Below, piece by piece: positions 42,740-53,040 of a DNA stretch of 64,000 bases; position 1 is the stretch's first letter, and each line of letters opens with the position of its first letter. The notes beneath the pieces were generated by a model. The model did not search any database. It worked only from the letters and a program-made list of their open reading frames with translations, and was not told the DNA's origin. This DNA is from Porticoccaceae bacterium LTM1 (GTDB lineage: Bacteria > Pseudomonadota > Gammaproteobacteria > Pseudomonadales > Porticoccaceae). The stretch lies in NCBI GenBank assembly GCA_030252795.1, contig CP127080.1:1314501-1378500 (forward strand), written 5' to 3'. The translations under genes and the position numbers were made by a program.

Positions 42740-44926
42740 ATGACTGGAAAAATGAAATGGTTGGTCAGCTGTCCCAAGGGGCTGGAGCAACTTCTGTCGC
42801 AAGAATTGACCGAACTTGGTGCCGATGTCGAGCGGGAGACTGTTGCCGGGGTTTACTGTGAAGCGAGCCTCGATAATGCCTACCGCATTTACTTGTGGTC
42901 ACGACTGGCCAACAGGCTGTTGCTGCAGTTGGGCAGTTTTCCGGCAGAAGATTCTGAAGAGCTGTATATGGCCGCACGCCAGCAGGACTGGATGCAGCAC
43001 TTTGCACCTAACAAAACTTTTGCAGTACGTTTTACCGGTAGCAACCGGGCCATTACCCACACCCAGTTTGGCGCCCGACGCATCAAGGACGGCATAGTTG
43101 ACTATTTCCGCCACCAGATGGGTGAGCGCCCGGATGTGGATGCCAAAAAGCCGAACATTTGGGTTCAGGCCCACCTGACCAAGGGGACAGTTCATCTCAG
43201 TATCGATTTTGGCGGTGACAGCCTGCACCGTCGCCGTTATCGCAGTTCCAATGTGCCTGCGCCCCTGAAAGAGAACCTTGCCGCTGCGCTGTTGATTCGA
43301 GCTGGTTGGCCGGAGCTGGCCGCCCAGGGTGGCGCACTGATCGACCCTATGTGCGGTAGTGGCACACTATTGATTGAAGCTGGCCTGATGGCAGCTGATA
43401 TTGCTCCGGGACTGCTGCGCGATGACGTGGACGGCAGCCATGGCTTTGAGCACTGGCGTGGCCATGATGCCAATATTTGGGGGCTTTTATTGGCGGAAGC
43501 ACGCCAGCGTCGAATTGAGGGCCTCTCCAAAGAGCTGCCGGAGATTCGCGGTTACGACCAGGATGGACGGGCAGTACGGGCCGCCCAGGAAAATATTGAA
43601 ACAGCTGGACTGGATTCTTTCGTTCGCGTGGTTCACAAACCACTCGACGAGCTGAAAAAGCCAACTCATAAGCCATTGCCGCTGGGATTGGTGATTACCA
43701 ACCCGCCTTATGGTGAGCGACTGGGTGAGCAGGAGGCTTTGCGCAGTCTGTATTACCAACTGGGTGAACGCCTGAAGGCCGAATTTGCCGGTTGGCAGGC
43801 TGCGGTCTTTACCGGCAACCCGGAGCTGGGGCCGGAGATGAACCTGCGTGCCCACAAGCAATACAAGCTGTTTAACGGTGCAATCCCGAGCAAGCTGCTG
43901 TTGTTTACGATCAGTGATACTCCTCGTGAGTCAGCACCTCAAGAACCTGAGGCATTATCCGAAGGCGCACTGATGTTTGCCAACAGGATAAAAAAGAACC
44001 AACGTAAACTGAAGAACTGGCTCAAGCGTGAAGATATTCACTGCTACCGACTGTACGACGCGGATATGCCGGAATACGCTGTGGCAGTAGATATTTACGA
44101 TGGTGAGAAGGGGCTGGCAGTACATCTGCAAGAGTATGATCCCCCCAAAACCATCGATGAACGAGATGCCCGCCGCCGTCTGCGCGAGGCTCGAATGGGG
44201 TTGCTGGAGGCACTGCAAATCAGTGAAGAGCAACTCTTCTTCAAACAGCGCAAACGCCAGAAGGGGAGTTCACAGTATCAACGCCAGCAACAGACTCGCG
44301 ATAACGCGGTAATGGTAGTACGTGAGGGTCCAGCGCGTTTGGAAGTAAACCTGCAGGACTATCTCGACACCGGACTGTTTCTCGATCATCGTCCTTTGCG
44401 CAAAATCGTTCGCGAAGAGGCTCGTGATAAAAAAGTGCTCAACCTGTTCTGTTACACCGCCAGTGTGAGTGTGCAGGCTGCACTGGGTGGCGCGAAAGAA
44501 ACATTGAGTGTCGATATGTCGCAGACCTACCTGGACTGGGCGCGTCGTAATTTTGATCTCAATGATCTGGACCCGCGCCGTCATCACCTGCAACGAGCGG
44601 ACTGCCTGAAGTGGCTGGATGAAGCCAGTGAGCGGGAAGAACGCTTTGACCTTATTGTGCTCGACCCGCCAACTTTCTCCAACTCCAAACGGATGGAAGA
44701 CGTGTTGGATGTGCAGCGCGATCACGGTCGTATGATTCGTCAGTGTGTTCGACTGTTAACGCCGGGCGGAACGCTCTATTTTTCAAATAACTTCCGCAAA
44801 TTTGTAATGGATGGCGATGTGCTCGATTTTCTGGATACAGAAGATATCACTCGACAGACAATCGACCCGGACTTTGAGCGTAACCAGAAAATTCACAACT
44901 GCTGGCGGATTCGTCGGCGCGGCTAA
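42740..44926 (+). CDS. rlmL: Bifunctional 23S rRNA methyltransferase RlmKL
   Basis: A 728-residue two-enzyme fusion. An N-terminal THUMP domain and an RlmL methyltransferase (m2G2445; DPMCGSGTLLIEAGL and the catalytic NPPYGERLG) are followed from about 400 by RlmK (m7G2069; VLNLFCYTASVSVQAALGGA and LDPPTFSNSK). The full-length fusion is normal for gammaproteobacteria. An alternative ATG at 42752 would remove four residues. It opens a run of small same-strand genes to 45832. Confidence 0.95.
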   Translation: MTGKMKWLVSCPKGLEQLLSQELTELGADVERETVAGVYCEASLDNAYRIYLWSRLANRLLLQLGSFPAEDSEELYMAARQQDWMQHFAPNKTFAVRFTGSNRAITHTQFGARRIKDGIVDYFRHQMGERPDVDAKKPNIWVQAHLTKGTVHLSIDFGGDSLHRRRYRSSNVPAPLKENLAAALLIRAGWPELAAQGGALIDPMCGSGTLLIEAGLMAADIAPGLLRDDVDGSHGFEHWRGHDANIWGLLLAEARQRRIEGLSKELPEIRGYDQDGRAVRAAQENIETAGLDSFVRVVHKPLDELKKPTHKPLPLGLVITNPPYGERLGEQEALRSLYYQLGERLKAEFAGWQAAVFTGNPELGPEMNLRAHKQYKLFNGAIPSKLLLFTISDTPRESAPQEPEALSEGALMFANRIKKNQRKLKNWLKREDIHCYRLYDADMPEYAVAVDIYDGEKGLAVHLQEYDPPKTIDERDARRRLREARMGLLEALQISEEQLFFKQRKRQKGSSQYQRQQQTRDNAVMVVREGPARLEVNLQDYLDTGLFLDHRPLRKIVREEARDKKVLNLFCYTASVSVQAALGGAKETLSVDMSQTYLDWARRNFDLNDLDPRRHHLQRADCLKWLDEASEREERFDLIVLDPPTFSNSKRMEDVLDVQRDHGRMIRQCVRLLTPGGTLYFSNNFRKFVMDGDVLDFLDTEDITRQTIDPDFERNQKIHNCWRIRRRG

Positions 44927-44943
44927 TAGGTATTACCTGAGTT

Positions 44944-45180
44944 ATGAATTTAATTCTCTACAGCGGCCCCCATTGCACTTTGTGTGAAAAGGCCAAGCAG
45001 GTGATCTGGCCGGTAATTGCTGCTACCGGGCATCAATTGCAAGAAGTGGATATCACTACTGACGTAGAGCTGCTGCGTCGCTATCGCCTGAGTATTCCTG
45101 TGCTGGCCCAAGAAGCAGGTGATGAGCTTTTCTGGCCTTTTGATAGTGAGCAGTTGGTAACCTGGTTGGAAACTAACTAG
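44944..45180 (+). CDS. Glutaredoxin-like protein (DUF836 type)
   Basis: A 78-residue thioredoxin-fold protein with a CTLC redox pair at residues 12-15 after the first strand (LILYSGPHCTLC) and the cis-proline region LSIPVLAQ. It is typical of the short glutaredoxin-like family that follows rlmKL in pseudomonad-type genomes. A role in thiol exchange is inferred. It starts 17 bases after the rlmKL stop. Confidence 0.88.
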   Translation: MNLILYSGPHCTLCEKAKQVIWPVIAATGHQLQEVDITTDVELLRRYRLSIPVLAQEAGDELFWPFDSEQLVTWLETN

Positions 45181-45214
45181 ATAGCGGTTCAATTCAATAA
45201 AAGTATGAAAAGTT

Positions 45215-45613
45215 ATGGAAGAATTTATTGATAGCGTCTGGCGAGTAAAACTGCCTAATAAATGGCAGGGTGAGCACAGCGATGAATGTGCGACTTTTTA
45301 TCACACCGATGGTGTTGGTGCGCTGCAAATCACAACCTTTGAAAAAGAGGGTGAGGTGCAGCCGGAAGATTTACAGATGTTGGCCGATGAGTTGCTGACT
45401 CCTGAAATAGAAATCAGCGAATTGCGTATCGGCGATTTTCGTGGCTTTAGCTTTGAACTTGAAGACGATGCTGAATGCTGGCGCTACTGGTTTGTATCAG
45501 CCGGTGAATTTGCTCTGGCGATAACCTACAACTGCGATATAGAAGATCGCGACAAAGAGGCGGGTGTGGTGCTTGAAATCCTTCGCTCACTTCGCGTTTT
45601 GATTGAGGAATAA
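45215..45613 (+). CDS. Uncharacterised small acidic protein
   Basis: I do not recognise this family. The 132-residue protein is cytosolic, acidic and alpha-beta, with no signal or membrane segment. Recognisable features are VWRVKLPNKWQGEHSD, a central GALQITTFEKEG and an aromatic CWRYWFVSAGEFALAITYNC strand pair. This overall pattern resembles small SMI1/DUF-type or stress-like single-domain proteins, but I make no assignment. It lies between the glutaredoxin-like gene and ybcJ, seven bases from the latter. Confidence 0.75.
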   Translation: MEEFIDSVWRVKLPNKWQGEHSDECATFYHTDGVGALQITTFEKEGEVQPEDLQMLADELLTPEIEISELRIGDFRGFSFELEDDAECWRYWFVSAGEFALAITYNCDIEDRDKEAGVVLEILRSLRVLIEE

Positions 45614-45619
45614 AACAGT

Positions 45620-45832
45620 ATGCAAACGTTCGAACTGGAAGGCCGTGAATTTGTTGAACTGCACAACCTGCTGAAATTGACCGGAATGGTCCACAGCGGT
45701 GGTACCGCCAAGTTGTTGATTGGTGAGGGGCAGGTGACGGTTGATGGCGCGGTAGAGTTGCGCAAGCGCTGTAAAATTCGCCCCGGTCAGGTGGTGGAGT
45801 TTCAGGGGGAAACGGTTCAGGTTGTTGAGTAA
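45620..45832 (+). CDS. ybcJ: S4-domain RNA-binding protein YbcJ
   Basis: A 70-residue S4-like RNA-binding protein of the YbcJ family. LKLTGMVHSGGTAKLLIGEG and QVTVDGAVELRKRCKIRPGQ form the alpha-L motif, ending in VVEFQGETVQVVE. It is predicted to bind structured RNA, possibly in ribosome assembly; partner unknown. It is the last of the plus-strand run and converges with tatD 35 bases downstream. Confidence 0.9.
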   Translation: MQTFELEGREFVELHNLLKLTGMVHSGGTAKLLIGEGQVTVDGAVELRKRCKIRPGQVVEFQGETVQVVE

Positions 45833-45867
45833 GCCAGCTTGGGTTCCTCTGTTACCCTTCACTTCGC

Positions 45868-46701
45868 TCAGGGCGACAAAAGCCTAAAAAATCGCCGCGC
45901 CGTCTCACTGGTAGCGCAGGCAATTTCCTCCTGACTCACTCCCATATGCTCACTCAACACCGGCAACAGCCATGGCAAATATGCCGGCTCATTACGGCGA
46001 TTCTTCGGCTTCGGCGTCATATTTCGCGGCAGTAAGTAGGGGGCATCGGTTTCGATCATCAAGCGATCGAGAGGAATGTTTCCAACAATATTTTGCAGCT
46101 CCAGGCCGCGGCGTTCGTCGCACACCCAGCCGGTAATGCCAATGTGTAAATCCAGGTCCAGATAGTTAAACAGTGCTTTTTTATCACCAGTGAAGCAGTG
46201 AATGACACCATCAACTAGCTGATCACGATAAGCATTCAGAATTTCGAATTGACGCTGGTGAGCGTCGCGTTCGTGCATAAACACCGGCATCTGAAGTTCG
46301 ATGGCCAACTCCAGTTGAGCTTCAAAGGCTCGCTGCTGCTCTGCAGGGGTAGAAAAATTGCGATTAAAGTCCAGGCCGGTTTCGCCGATGGCTTTTACCT
46401 GCGGGAGGCTGGCTAAATCCTTCAGCGCTTTGATGGTGTTTGGGTCAAACTCACTGGCGTGGTGAGGGTGGACGCCAGCGGTGCAGGATAGCAGGCCGGG
46501 GAACTGTTCAGCGTACTCCTCACAAAGTTTGGCAACCGCTTCGCTGCCACCAAGATCGGTGCCGGTCAGTACACAATGTTGGATACCATGCTCAAGCGCC
46601 CGCTCCAGAGCCTGTTCCGAATCTTTGGCAAACTGCTCACTGGTTAGATTGACACCGATATCGATCAGTGGCGGGTGATTTTGGGCGGGGGATTGGGACA
46701 T
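45868..46701 (-). CDS. TatD family metal-dependent hydrolase
   Basis: A 277-residue TIM-barrel nuclease-like hydrolase. It has IDIGVNLTSEQF at the start, where TatD enzymes more often carry a metal-binding HxH. Later ligands are seen in GETGLDFNRNF, MHERDAH, VIHCFTG and ETDAPYLLPR. This pattern is closest to TatD/YjjV-type enzymes with 3'-5' exonuclease activity. The last four residues and the stop come from a dispersed intergenic repeat (GCTCAGGGCGACAAAAG). It faces ybcJ. Confidence 0.9.
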   Translation of the reverse strand: MSQSPAQNHPPLIDIGVNLTSEQFAKDSEQALERALEHGIQHCVLTGTDLGGSEAVAKLCEEYAEQFPGLLSCTAGVHPHHASEFDPNTIKALKDLASLPQVKAIGETGLDFNRNFSTPAEQQRAFEAQLELAIELQMPVFMHERDAHQRQFEILNAYRDQLVDGVIHCFTGDKKALFNYLDLDLHIGITGWVCDERRGLELQNIVGNIPLDRLMIETDAPYLLPRNMTPKPKNRRNEPAYLPWLLPVLSEHMGVSQEEIACATSETARRFFRLLSP

Positions 46702-46729
46702 AGCTGATTAAATATTCTGTTTGCTTGTT

Positions 46730-46757
46730 GGGCGGCGAGTATAACCTGTCGCCGCCC
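46730..46757. terminator. Hairpin between slt and tatD
   Basis: A 9-bp GC stem GGGCGGCGA/TCGCCGCCC (46730-46738, 46749-46757) lies 11 bases past the slt stop. It has no clear T-run, so a terminator role is tentative. Confidence 0.4.
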
Positions 46758-46767
46758 CCAAGACAGA

Positions 46768-48804
46768 TTACAGCAGCATCTGCTTTTCCTGGTTGCTCAG
46801 GATGCGAGTGTTATTTCCAAGCAGATGGGCGTAAATGGCCGAAAATGCCAGCACATTCTGTACGTAATTGCGCGTTTCCCTGAAGGGGATGGTTTCTATC
46901 CAGGTGTCATAGCTGAGCTGCTTGCCACTCTCCTTGAGCCACTGTTGTACTCGATGTGGGCCGGCATTATAAGCAGCGGTGGCGAGAATACGGTTGTTGT
47001 CAAAGGTGTCCAGCAGTTCTTTGTAGTACCGGGCGCCCAACTCAATATTCTTTTCAGCCAACAAAAGATCGCTGACACCAGAATACGTGATGTTGTGGCG
47101 ACGGGCTGTTTGTTTGGCAGTTGCCGGCATCAGCTGCATCAAGCCGCGTGCTCCGGCCGGTGAAACAGCATCTTCAGCCAAAGCGCTCTCCTGGCGAGCC
47201 AGGGCCAACAGCAGGTGGGTATCCATCTTCAGAGGCTGTGTGTGCTTTTGCATCTCTTCGAGATACGTGAGCGGAAAGCGAATCTGGATATCGTTCCAGT
47301 AACTGGCCTGGACCATGCTCATAATCGACTGATTGATCCACTCCCAGCGATGGGTGAGTACGGCGGCAGCGATCCATTGCTTCTCACTGAAATTGCGGGT
47401 TGCGTCAAACCATTCCCGGCGAGCGTTAAGGGTCTCACCGTGGTAGTGCAGTTCACGGGCCATTTGAATGCCTGGCATTGCGGCAATCGCCTGGATATCT
47501 TCTTCGCCTGGGGCGATGGGCTTGTGTTCCATGGCGTAATGGCCACCCAGGTGCTCGCTGGCCAGAAACCCGTAATAGCTGCGTTGCTGCGCCAACTCTG
47601 CGTAGATAATTGCCGGATCAGTGCCGTTCAGATGCTCGGAAAGGCGGGCATGCCAGTAACGCCAACGGTTCTCCTGCCGGTATTCACTGGGCAGGTGTTC
47701 AATCCAGGTAAGTGCAGTTTGCCAGTTATTGGTTTGCAGGGATTGGCGAATGCGCCACTCGATCAGATCCGGGTCGACCAGATCAAGGCTGCTAAGCAGG
47801 TATTCATCAGCAGCTTTCAGGTCATTCTGGCGATACAGTGCCTTCACCAATCCAGTAGTAATTCGATTCTGGCTCTTAACCGAAAAAGGATGAGTCTGAT
47901 GGTAATGTCCCCAGTACTTCATCGCTGTGCGGCCATCCTGATAAGCGAGCCTCAAAAGGAAGTGCTCAAGAATTGCCAGTGTTTCAGGACTCTTGTCGTT
48001 GAACTCCTGGTATTTACCAATTTTGCCAAAGTTATTGGTGGCAGCAACGGCATTGTTGGCTTGCTGTTTGTAGGGCTGCTCTGTAATGAAGCGCTGCAGG
48101 TACTTGGCCAGGGAATATTCCCGGTTACTGAGAGCGAGACTGAAGCGTTTCCAGGCAGCAGCGGTATCTATGCGATTGTTATCCTGAAGCAGCTCAAACA
48201 GCTTGTCGCACTCTTTTGGCTGTGACTCACCAACCATCCAGAGCTTCATGGCATCGTCCAGTGCGGCTTGTTGCTGTTGCTCGTCACCAGTGCGATATCT
48301 TGCGTAGTGGTAGTAGCATTGGTACTCGGTGTCGGCCAATGACGAGTGGTAATAGTGAATAAAATCACTGCCGCGGTGACGGCGCTTCATTTCATCGAGC
48401 CATCGAACACGAAGCCGGTCGGCAACCCGGGTACCGTCGTTATCGGCTAAAAACTGTTCAACCTCTTTTTTGGGGAGTCTGCGAATTCGCACGGCGATAT
48501 CGGCATATTCCAGATAAGGGTAGAGAGGATAATCTTTCAGCTGCTTTTTAAGCCGCTGGAACTCCGGGCCTGGTCCTTTTTTTAATGCTTTAAGCGCCTT
48601 CTGGTACAGCTCCCGCTGATCTTGTAGCTGCTGGTCAGCCTGGTCGTGTCGAGTAAGTCTGTCAGAGGCGACAGTTTGCGTGGCAATAGATTGGTCTGCT
48701 ACAGCAGGGTGAGTGTGTAGCGAGAGAGTCCCGGTCAGGACGACAGCAAATAAGGCGTACAACTTCACTTTTTTCTTAATCCATTTAAGTAAATGGCGGG
48801 TCAT
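46768..48804 (-). CDS. slt: Soluble lytic murein transglycosylase
   Basis: A 678-residue periplasmic Slt70-type enzyme that cleaves peptidoglycan to 1,6-anhydromuropeptides. A signal peptide (hydrophobic 15-31) precedes a long alpha-superhelical doughnut (about 40-500). The catalytic domain carries the glutamate in ALARQESALAEDAVSPAGA and the GLMQLMPATAK motif, then YYKELLDTFDNN and AYNAGPHRV. Length and order match the family. It is monocistronic on the minus strand. Confidence 0.95.
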   Translation of the reverse strand: MTRHLLKWIKKKVKLYALFAVVLTGTLSLHTHPAVADQSIATQTVASDRLTRHDQADQQLQDQRELYQKALKALKKGPGPEFQRLKKQLKDYPLYPYLEYADIAVRIRRLPKKEVEQFLADNDGTRVADRLRVRWLDEMKRRHRGSDFIHYYHSSLADTEYQCYYHYARYRTGDEQQQQAALDDAMKLWMVGESQPKECDKLFELLQDNNRIDTAAAWKRFSLALSNREYSLAKYLQRFITEQPYKQQANNAVAATNNFGKIGKYQEFNDKSPETLAILEHFLLRLAYQDGRTAMKYWGHYHQTHPFSVKSQNRITTGLVKALYRQNDLKAADEYLLSSLDLVDPDLIEWRIRQSLQTNNWQTALTWIEHLPSEYRQENRWRYWHARLSEHLNGTDPAIIYAELAQQRSYYGFLASEHLGGHYAMEHKPIAPGEEDIQAIAAMPGIQMARELHYHGETLNARREWFDATRNFSEKQWIAAAVLTHRWEWINQSIMSMVQASYWNDIQIRFPLTYLEEMQKHTQPLKMDTHLLLALARQESALAEDAVSPAGARGLMQLMPATAKQTARRHNITYSGVSDLLLAEKNIELGARYYKELLDTFDNNRILATAAYNAGPHRVQQWLKESGKQLSYDTWIETIPFRETRNYVQNVLAFSAIYAHLLGNNTRILSNQEKQMLL

Positions 48805-48913
48805 CTATACAATTAACATCGGGTGGTGCGACACCGCATCACCCGGTAAACTCAACTTCAGTGTAGTACTCTATCGAGTTGTACGCCCATTACATAGGCC
48901 CGCTGGTCAATCT

Positions 48914-49369
48914 TCAGTTTTCCTCCTTAATTCGCACGGCCAGCACATCACAGGTAGCACCGTGCAAAACTCCGTTGGCGGTGGAGCCAAACACCAGGGC
49001 AAGACCGTGACGGCCATGACTGCCAACCACAATAAGATCGACTTTGTTCTCGCGGGCAAAGCGGTGCATCTCGTGAGACGGTTGACCGACGATGACATGT
49101 TGATCGGCCACCACTACACCCAGTTGTTCGCCGAGTTTGGCCAGCTGGCCTTTGGCCTGGTCTTCAAGTTGGGTTTGAATTTCAGAGAGATCCATAGGAA
49201 TATCGCCGCCGTAGGCGAAGGAGAGTGGCTCCTGAACATGGATCAGGCTGATACGAGCCTGGCTACAATCTGACTCGCTGTCGGAGAATAACGCTTTAAC
49301 TCGATCCACCACCTGTTGGGATTCATTAGATAGATCAAGTCCAACCAATACATGTTTATACTGTGCCAT
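48914..49369 (-). CDS. Universal stress protein (UspA family)
   Basis: A 151-residue single Usp domain. The start KHVLVGLDLSNES and the C-terminal ATP-binding loop GSHGRHGLALVFGSTANGVL (G-2x-G-9x-G-S/T) are visible, so it is likely of the ATP-binding type. I use the ATG at 49369 rather than the longer frame beginning at 49417, which would add 16 non-conserved residues. It diverges from the 49421 gene. Confidence 0.93.
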   Translation of the reverse strand: MAQYKHVLVGLDLSNESQQVVDRVKALFSDSESDCSQARISLIHVQEPLSFAYGGDIPMDLSEIQTQLEDQAKGQLAKLGEQLGVVVADQHVIVGQPSHEMHRFARENKVDLIVVGSHGRHGLALVFGSTANGVLHGATCDVLAVRIKEEN

Positions 49370-49420
49370 AGTCACTACCCCGTGATTTTTTTGGCCATTT
49401 GAACAAAGTGTAATCAATTT

Positions 49421-49906
49421 ATGAAGTTTTTTTGGATTTTAGTTGCTATCGCATTAGTTTTGTCACCTCTTGTGAGCCTTCGTTCCTCACCCCGTCAAAA
49501 GCGAATAGAGCAATTACGGCGGGCTGCGGCGGCGCAGGGCGTCAAGGTTCAGCTGGCCCGACGAGCGGATGCCAGGGACGACGAACGTTCTCTGGATTCA
49601 GTCAGTTACCGCCTGCCTTGGGGGCCGGTTGAGCCAAAAGAGTTCCGTCCCTGGACATTGGTGCAGAATAATCAGCGTGGCATGGAAACTCAATGGGGCG
49701 ACTGGCGTTGGTTTAAGGGGCCGTCTTCGGTGCCGGTAGAAAGAGAGTTGGGCGCACTACTCGAGCAGCTCCCACCCGGTGTTACAGCGCTTCTGGCGGA
49801 TCGCGCCGGGGTTGTAGTCCATTGGACAGAAGAGGGCGAGGAGCAGCAAGTAGACGCTATAGTAGAAGGCTTAAAGGCTGTTCGAAAGTTAATGTTAAGC
49901 CAATAA
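49421..49906 (+). CDS. Uncharacterised membrane-anchored protein
   Basis: No family recognised. The 161-residue protein has one N-terminal membrane helix (ILVAIALVLSPLVSL), a basic helical stretch (RQKRIEQLRRAAAAQGVKV) and a soluble domain with several tryptophans (WGPVEP, WGDWRWFKG). It probably faces the cytosol or periplasm as an anchored domain. A gene of this kind just before topA is, as I recall, also seen in pseudomonads, which suggests a conserved but undescribed role. Confidence 0.78.
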   Translation: MKFFWILVAIALVLSPLVSLRSSPRQKRIEQLRRAAAAQGVKVQLARRADARDDERSLDSVSYRLPWGPVEPKEFRPWTLVQNNQRGMETQWGDWRWFKGPSSVPVERELGALLEQLPPGVTALLADRAGVVVHWTEEGEEQQVDAIVEGLKAVRKLMLSQ

Positions 49907-49965
49907 GGTGGTTGTTTTTTAAGCATCAGGAATTGGGCTAAATCAACACTTTTTTCAATTTTTCC

Positions 49966-49994
49966 TTGACCTGTTGTCGGTCACTCCGTTTATA
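49966..49994 (+). promoter_or_regulatory. Candidate promoter of topA
   Basis: TTGACC (49966-49971) and TTTATA (49989-49994) are 17 bases apart, 93 bases before the topA start chosen here. It is supported only by match to the sigma-70 consensus. Confidence 0.4.
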
Positions 49995-50086
49995 TTCGCG
50001 TTTTTAGCACTATACATATAAAGAAGCAGTAACCGGTCAAAGCATAATTTTGATCGGATCCTCCGAAAAAAATGGCAAGAAATTCT

Positions 50087-52726
50087 ATGGGCAAATCACT
50101 GGTAATTGTGGAGTCGCCAGCCAAGGCGAAAACGATCAATAAGTATCTGGGTAAGGATTTCGTGGTGAAATCCAGCGTGGGTCACATAAGGGACCTGCCC
50201 ACTGGCGGTGGTACTGGCAAGCCGGTGGATGCCAAAGCCAGAGCTCAGGCTGCTGCATTGACCCGCAAAATGTCGCCGGATGAAAAGGTGGCCCATAAAA
50301 AACGCAAAGCCAAAGAGCAGCTCATCACCCGAATGGGGATTGACCCCGAGCACGGCTGGAAAGCGAACTACCAGATTCTGCCCGGCAAGGAAAAAGTAGT
50401 TGCCGAGTTAAAGAAACTTGCCAAAGACGCAGACCATATCTATCTCGCAACGGACTTGGACCGCGAGGGAGAGGCCATTGCATGGCACTTGCAGGAGTCC
50501 ATTGGTGGCGATCTGGATCGCTACAAGCGTGTAGTGTTCAACGAAATCACCAAAACCGCTATCAAAGGTGCATTTGAGAAGCCAGGTGATCTGGACCTGA
50601 ACCGGGTTAATGCCCAACAGGCGCGTCGCTTCCTGGACCGGGTGGTGGGGTATATGGTTTCCCCGCTGCTGTGGGAAAAGGTTGCCCGGGGATTGTCTGC
50701 CGGTCGTGTTCAGTCAGTAGCAGTAAAAATGCTGGTAGAGCGTGAGCGGGAAATCCGTGCGTTTATCCCGGAAGAGTATTGGACAGTGCAGGCTGACCTG
50801 GACAGCCCGGTGGAAGACAAGGTCCGTTTTGAAGTGGCCAAACAGGCTGGCAAGGCGTTCCGTCCAACAAACAAAGCGACAACAGATGTTGCCCTTGAGG
50901 CACTGCGCGCCGCTGATTATCGCGTCAGCCAACGTGAAGACAAGCCAACCAGTTCCAAGCCAAATGCCCCGTTTATTACTTCGACGCTGCAACAGGCAGC
51001 CAGTACTCGTCTGGGCTTTGGTGTTAAGAAAACCATGATGATGGCCCAGCGTCTCTATGAGGCTGGTTACATCACCTACATGCGTACCGACTCAACCAAC
51101 TTGAGTAAAGAGGCGGTTGAAGCCTGTCGCGAATTTATCGGTATTCGTTTTGGCGATAAATATCTGCCGGAAAATCCGAATATCTACAGCAGTAAATCCG
51201 GCGCCCAGGAAGCGCACGAAGCGATTCGTCCTTCCAATATCGATATCATGCCCGGCGACCTGTCGGAGATGGAAGCGGATGCTCGCAAACTCTATCAGTT
51301 GATATGGCAGCAGTTTGTCGCCTGTCAGATGACCCCAGCGCAATTTACCAGTACGACAGTAACGGTTGAGGCGGGTGACTTTGAGTTGCGTGTGAAAGGG
51401 CGGGTAATTCGCTTTGACGGTTTCCTGAAAGTGCTGCCGGCCTTGCGCAAGAAAGACGATGACGTTGAACTGCCGGAGCTGCAGGTTGGCGATGAAATGA
51501 AACTGAATGTGCTGATTCCAAACCAGCACTTCACCAAACCGCCAGCGCGTTACAGCGAAGCTTCGTTGGTTAAAGAGCTGGAAAAACGCGGCATTGGCCG
51601 TCCTTCTACATACGCTTCAATTATTTCCACGATTCAGGATCGCGGTTATGTGCGTGTGGAGAACCGTCGTTTTTACGCGGAAAAAATTGGCGATATCGTT
51701 ACTGACCGACTCAATGAATCCTTCAGTGATTTAATGGATTACGGCTTTACGGCGGCGATGGAGGAGTATCTCGATGAGGTCGCCGATGGTGAGCTGGATT
51801 GGCAGGATGTTCTGAATCGTTTTTATAAAGACTTCTCGGCCAAACTGGAAAAAGCGCAAGCCGCTGAAAATGGCATGCGTCCAAATGCGCCGTCGGAAAC
51901 CGATATTCCATGCCCGACCTGTGGCCGTCCAATGATGATTCGCACCGGTTCTACTGGTGTGTTCCTGGGTTGTTCCGGCTACAACTTGCCGCCCAAGGAG
52001 CGCTGTAAGGGAACCCTGAATTTACAGCCCGGTGATGAAGCGGTAAATATCGACGAAGACGATGAAGCAGAATCCAAGTTGCTGTTGGAGAAGCGTCGTT
52101 GCCACAAGTGCAACACGTCGATGGAAAACTATTTGATCGACGATAAGCGCAAACTGCACATTTGCGGTAACAACCCGGATTGTGATGGTTTTTACGTGGA
52201 GCAGGGCACTTTCAAAATCAAGGGCTATGAAGGCCCGACGCTGGAATGCGATAAGTGCGGCAGCGAGATGCAGCTGAAAACCGGCCGCTTCGGCAAGTTC
52301 TTTGGCTGTACTAACGAAACCTGTAAAAACACTCGCAAGCTGCTGAAAAGCGGCCAGCCTGCGCCGCCGAAAATGGACCCGGTACCAATGCCGGACCTGA
52401 AGTGCGAAAAGGTGGAAGATCATTATGTGCTGCGTGACGGTGCCAGTGGTCTGTTCCTGGCGGCCAGCCAGTTCCCGAAACACCGGGAAACCCGCTCACC
52501 GCAGATTGCCGAGATGTTGCCGTTCAAGGACCAGATTGACTCCAAATACAACTTCCTCTGGAGTGCACCGGTTGCCGATCCGGATGGTGTGCCGACCTAT
52601 GTGCGTTACAGCCGTAAAACCAAGGAGCAGTATGTGCAGTCGGAGGTTGATGGTAAACCGACCGGCTGGCGTGCCTGGTATAACAATGGCAAGTGGGAAA
52701 TTGAGGATAAGCGTAAGAAGAAGTAA
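50087..52726 (+). CDS. topA: DNA topoisomerase I (type IA)
   Basis: An 879-residue relaxing enzyme. The TOPRIM start [19 protein letters not shown] is followed by [15 protein letters not shown] with the metal-binding DxD-like acids. The catalytic tyrosine lies in ITYMRTDST. Three C-terminal zinc fingers ([37 protein letters not shown]) and a topoisomerase C-associated segment complete it. Most homologues begin [10 protein letters not shown], so I use ATG 50087; ATG 50072 would add five residues, and neither start has a clear ribosome site. It ends before a strong terminator. Confidence 0.96.
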   Translation: MGKSLVIVESPAKAKTINKYLGKDFVVKSSVGHIRDLPTGGGTGKPVDAKARAQAAALTRKMSPDEKVAHKKRKAKEQLITRMGIDPEHGWKANYQILPGKEKVVAELKKLAKDADHIYLATDLDREGEAIAWHLQESIGGDLDRYKRVVFNEITKTAIKGAFEKPGDLDLNRVNAQQARRFLDRVVGYMVSPLLWEKVARGLSAGRVQSVAVKMLVEREREIRAFIPEEYWTVQADLDSPVEDKVRFEVAKQAGKAFRPTNKATTDVALEALRAADYRVSQREDKPTSSKPNAPFITSTLQQAASTRLGFGVKKTMMMAQRLYEAGYITYMRTDSTNLSKEAVEACREFIGIRFGDKYLPENPNIYSSKSGAQEAHEAIRPSNIDIMPGDLSEMEADARKLYQLIWQQFVACQMTPAQFTSTTVTVEAGDFELRVKGRVIRFDGFLKVLPALRKKDDDVELPELQVGDEMKLNVLIPNQHFTKPPARYSEASLVKELEKRGIGRPSTYASIISTIQDRGYVRVENRRFYAEKIGDIVTDRLNESFSDLMDYGFTAAMEEYLDEVADGELDWQDVLNRFYKDFSAKLEKAQAAENGMRPNAPSETDIPCPTCGRPMMIRTGSTGVFLGCSGYNLPPKERCKGTLNLQPGDEAVNIDEDDEAESKLLLEKRRCHKCNTSMENYLIDDKRKLHICGNNPDCDGFYVEQGTFKIKGYEGPTLECDKCGSEMQLKTGRFGKFFGCTNETCKNTRKLLKSGQPAPPKMDPVPMPDLKCEKVEDHYVLRDGASGLFLAASQFPKHRETRSPQIAEMLPFKDQIDSKYNFLWSAPVADPDGVPTYVRYSRKTKEQYVQSEVDGKPTGWRAWYNNGKWEIEDKRKKK

Positions 52727-52748
52727 TTTTTTCGTTTATTGAGCTTAT

Positions 52749-52778
52749 GAAAAAGGCCGGGATTTCCCGGTCTTTTTT
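52749..52778 (+). terminator. Rho-independent terminator of topA
   Basis: AAAAAGGCCGGGA pairs with TCCCGGTCTTTTTT around a two-base loop, with one G-T pair. It begins 23 bases after the topA stop. Confidence 0.9.
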
Positions 52779-52831
52779 ATTTCTGGTGTCCCGTCCTGAA
52801 ATAGTGTCAATCTATATCAGGACAAGTCACT

Positions 52832-52894
52832 GTCATCCTGAGCGCAGCGAAGACAAAAGCGCAACGCGCGTTGGGCGCCGAAGGCGACAATCTC
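52832..52894. repeat. 63-bp dispersed repeat, copy 1
   Basis: It begins GTCATCCTGAGCGCAGCGAA and ends GCGACAATCTC. An equally long copy lies at 53123-53185. The 5' ends pair internally (GTC with GAC here, ATCATC with GATGAT in copy 2), so pairing is kept while bases differ. Confidence 0.78.
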
Positions 52895-52941
52895 CGCTTT
52901 TAGGTTTTGTTTACTCGAAAACCTTTAAGTGCCCTAAATCC

Positions 52942-53016
52942 GCCCTTACCCAACCGGAACAGGCCCGCCCTCATATACCCACAAATCGGGCAAACCTGTT
53001 CCGGTTGGGTAAGGGC
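52942..53016. repeat. Long hairpin element, core family 2 (copy G)
   Basis: Perfect 22-base arms (52942-52963, 52995-53016) enclose a 31-base loop containing CCTCATATACCCACAAATCG, the same motif as in copy F at 40878. The arms are unrelated to copy F. The outer ten bases GCCCTTACCC match the outer arm of core-family-1 copy B at 12983. Confidence 0.88.
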
Positions 53017-53040
53017 TCAATTGGGTGCCATCCATTCTCC

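Noticed and set aside
45833-45867. Terminator between ybcJ and tatD
   Set aside because: The sequence is part of a dispersed repeat without a stem followed by T residues.
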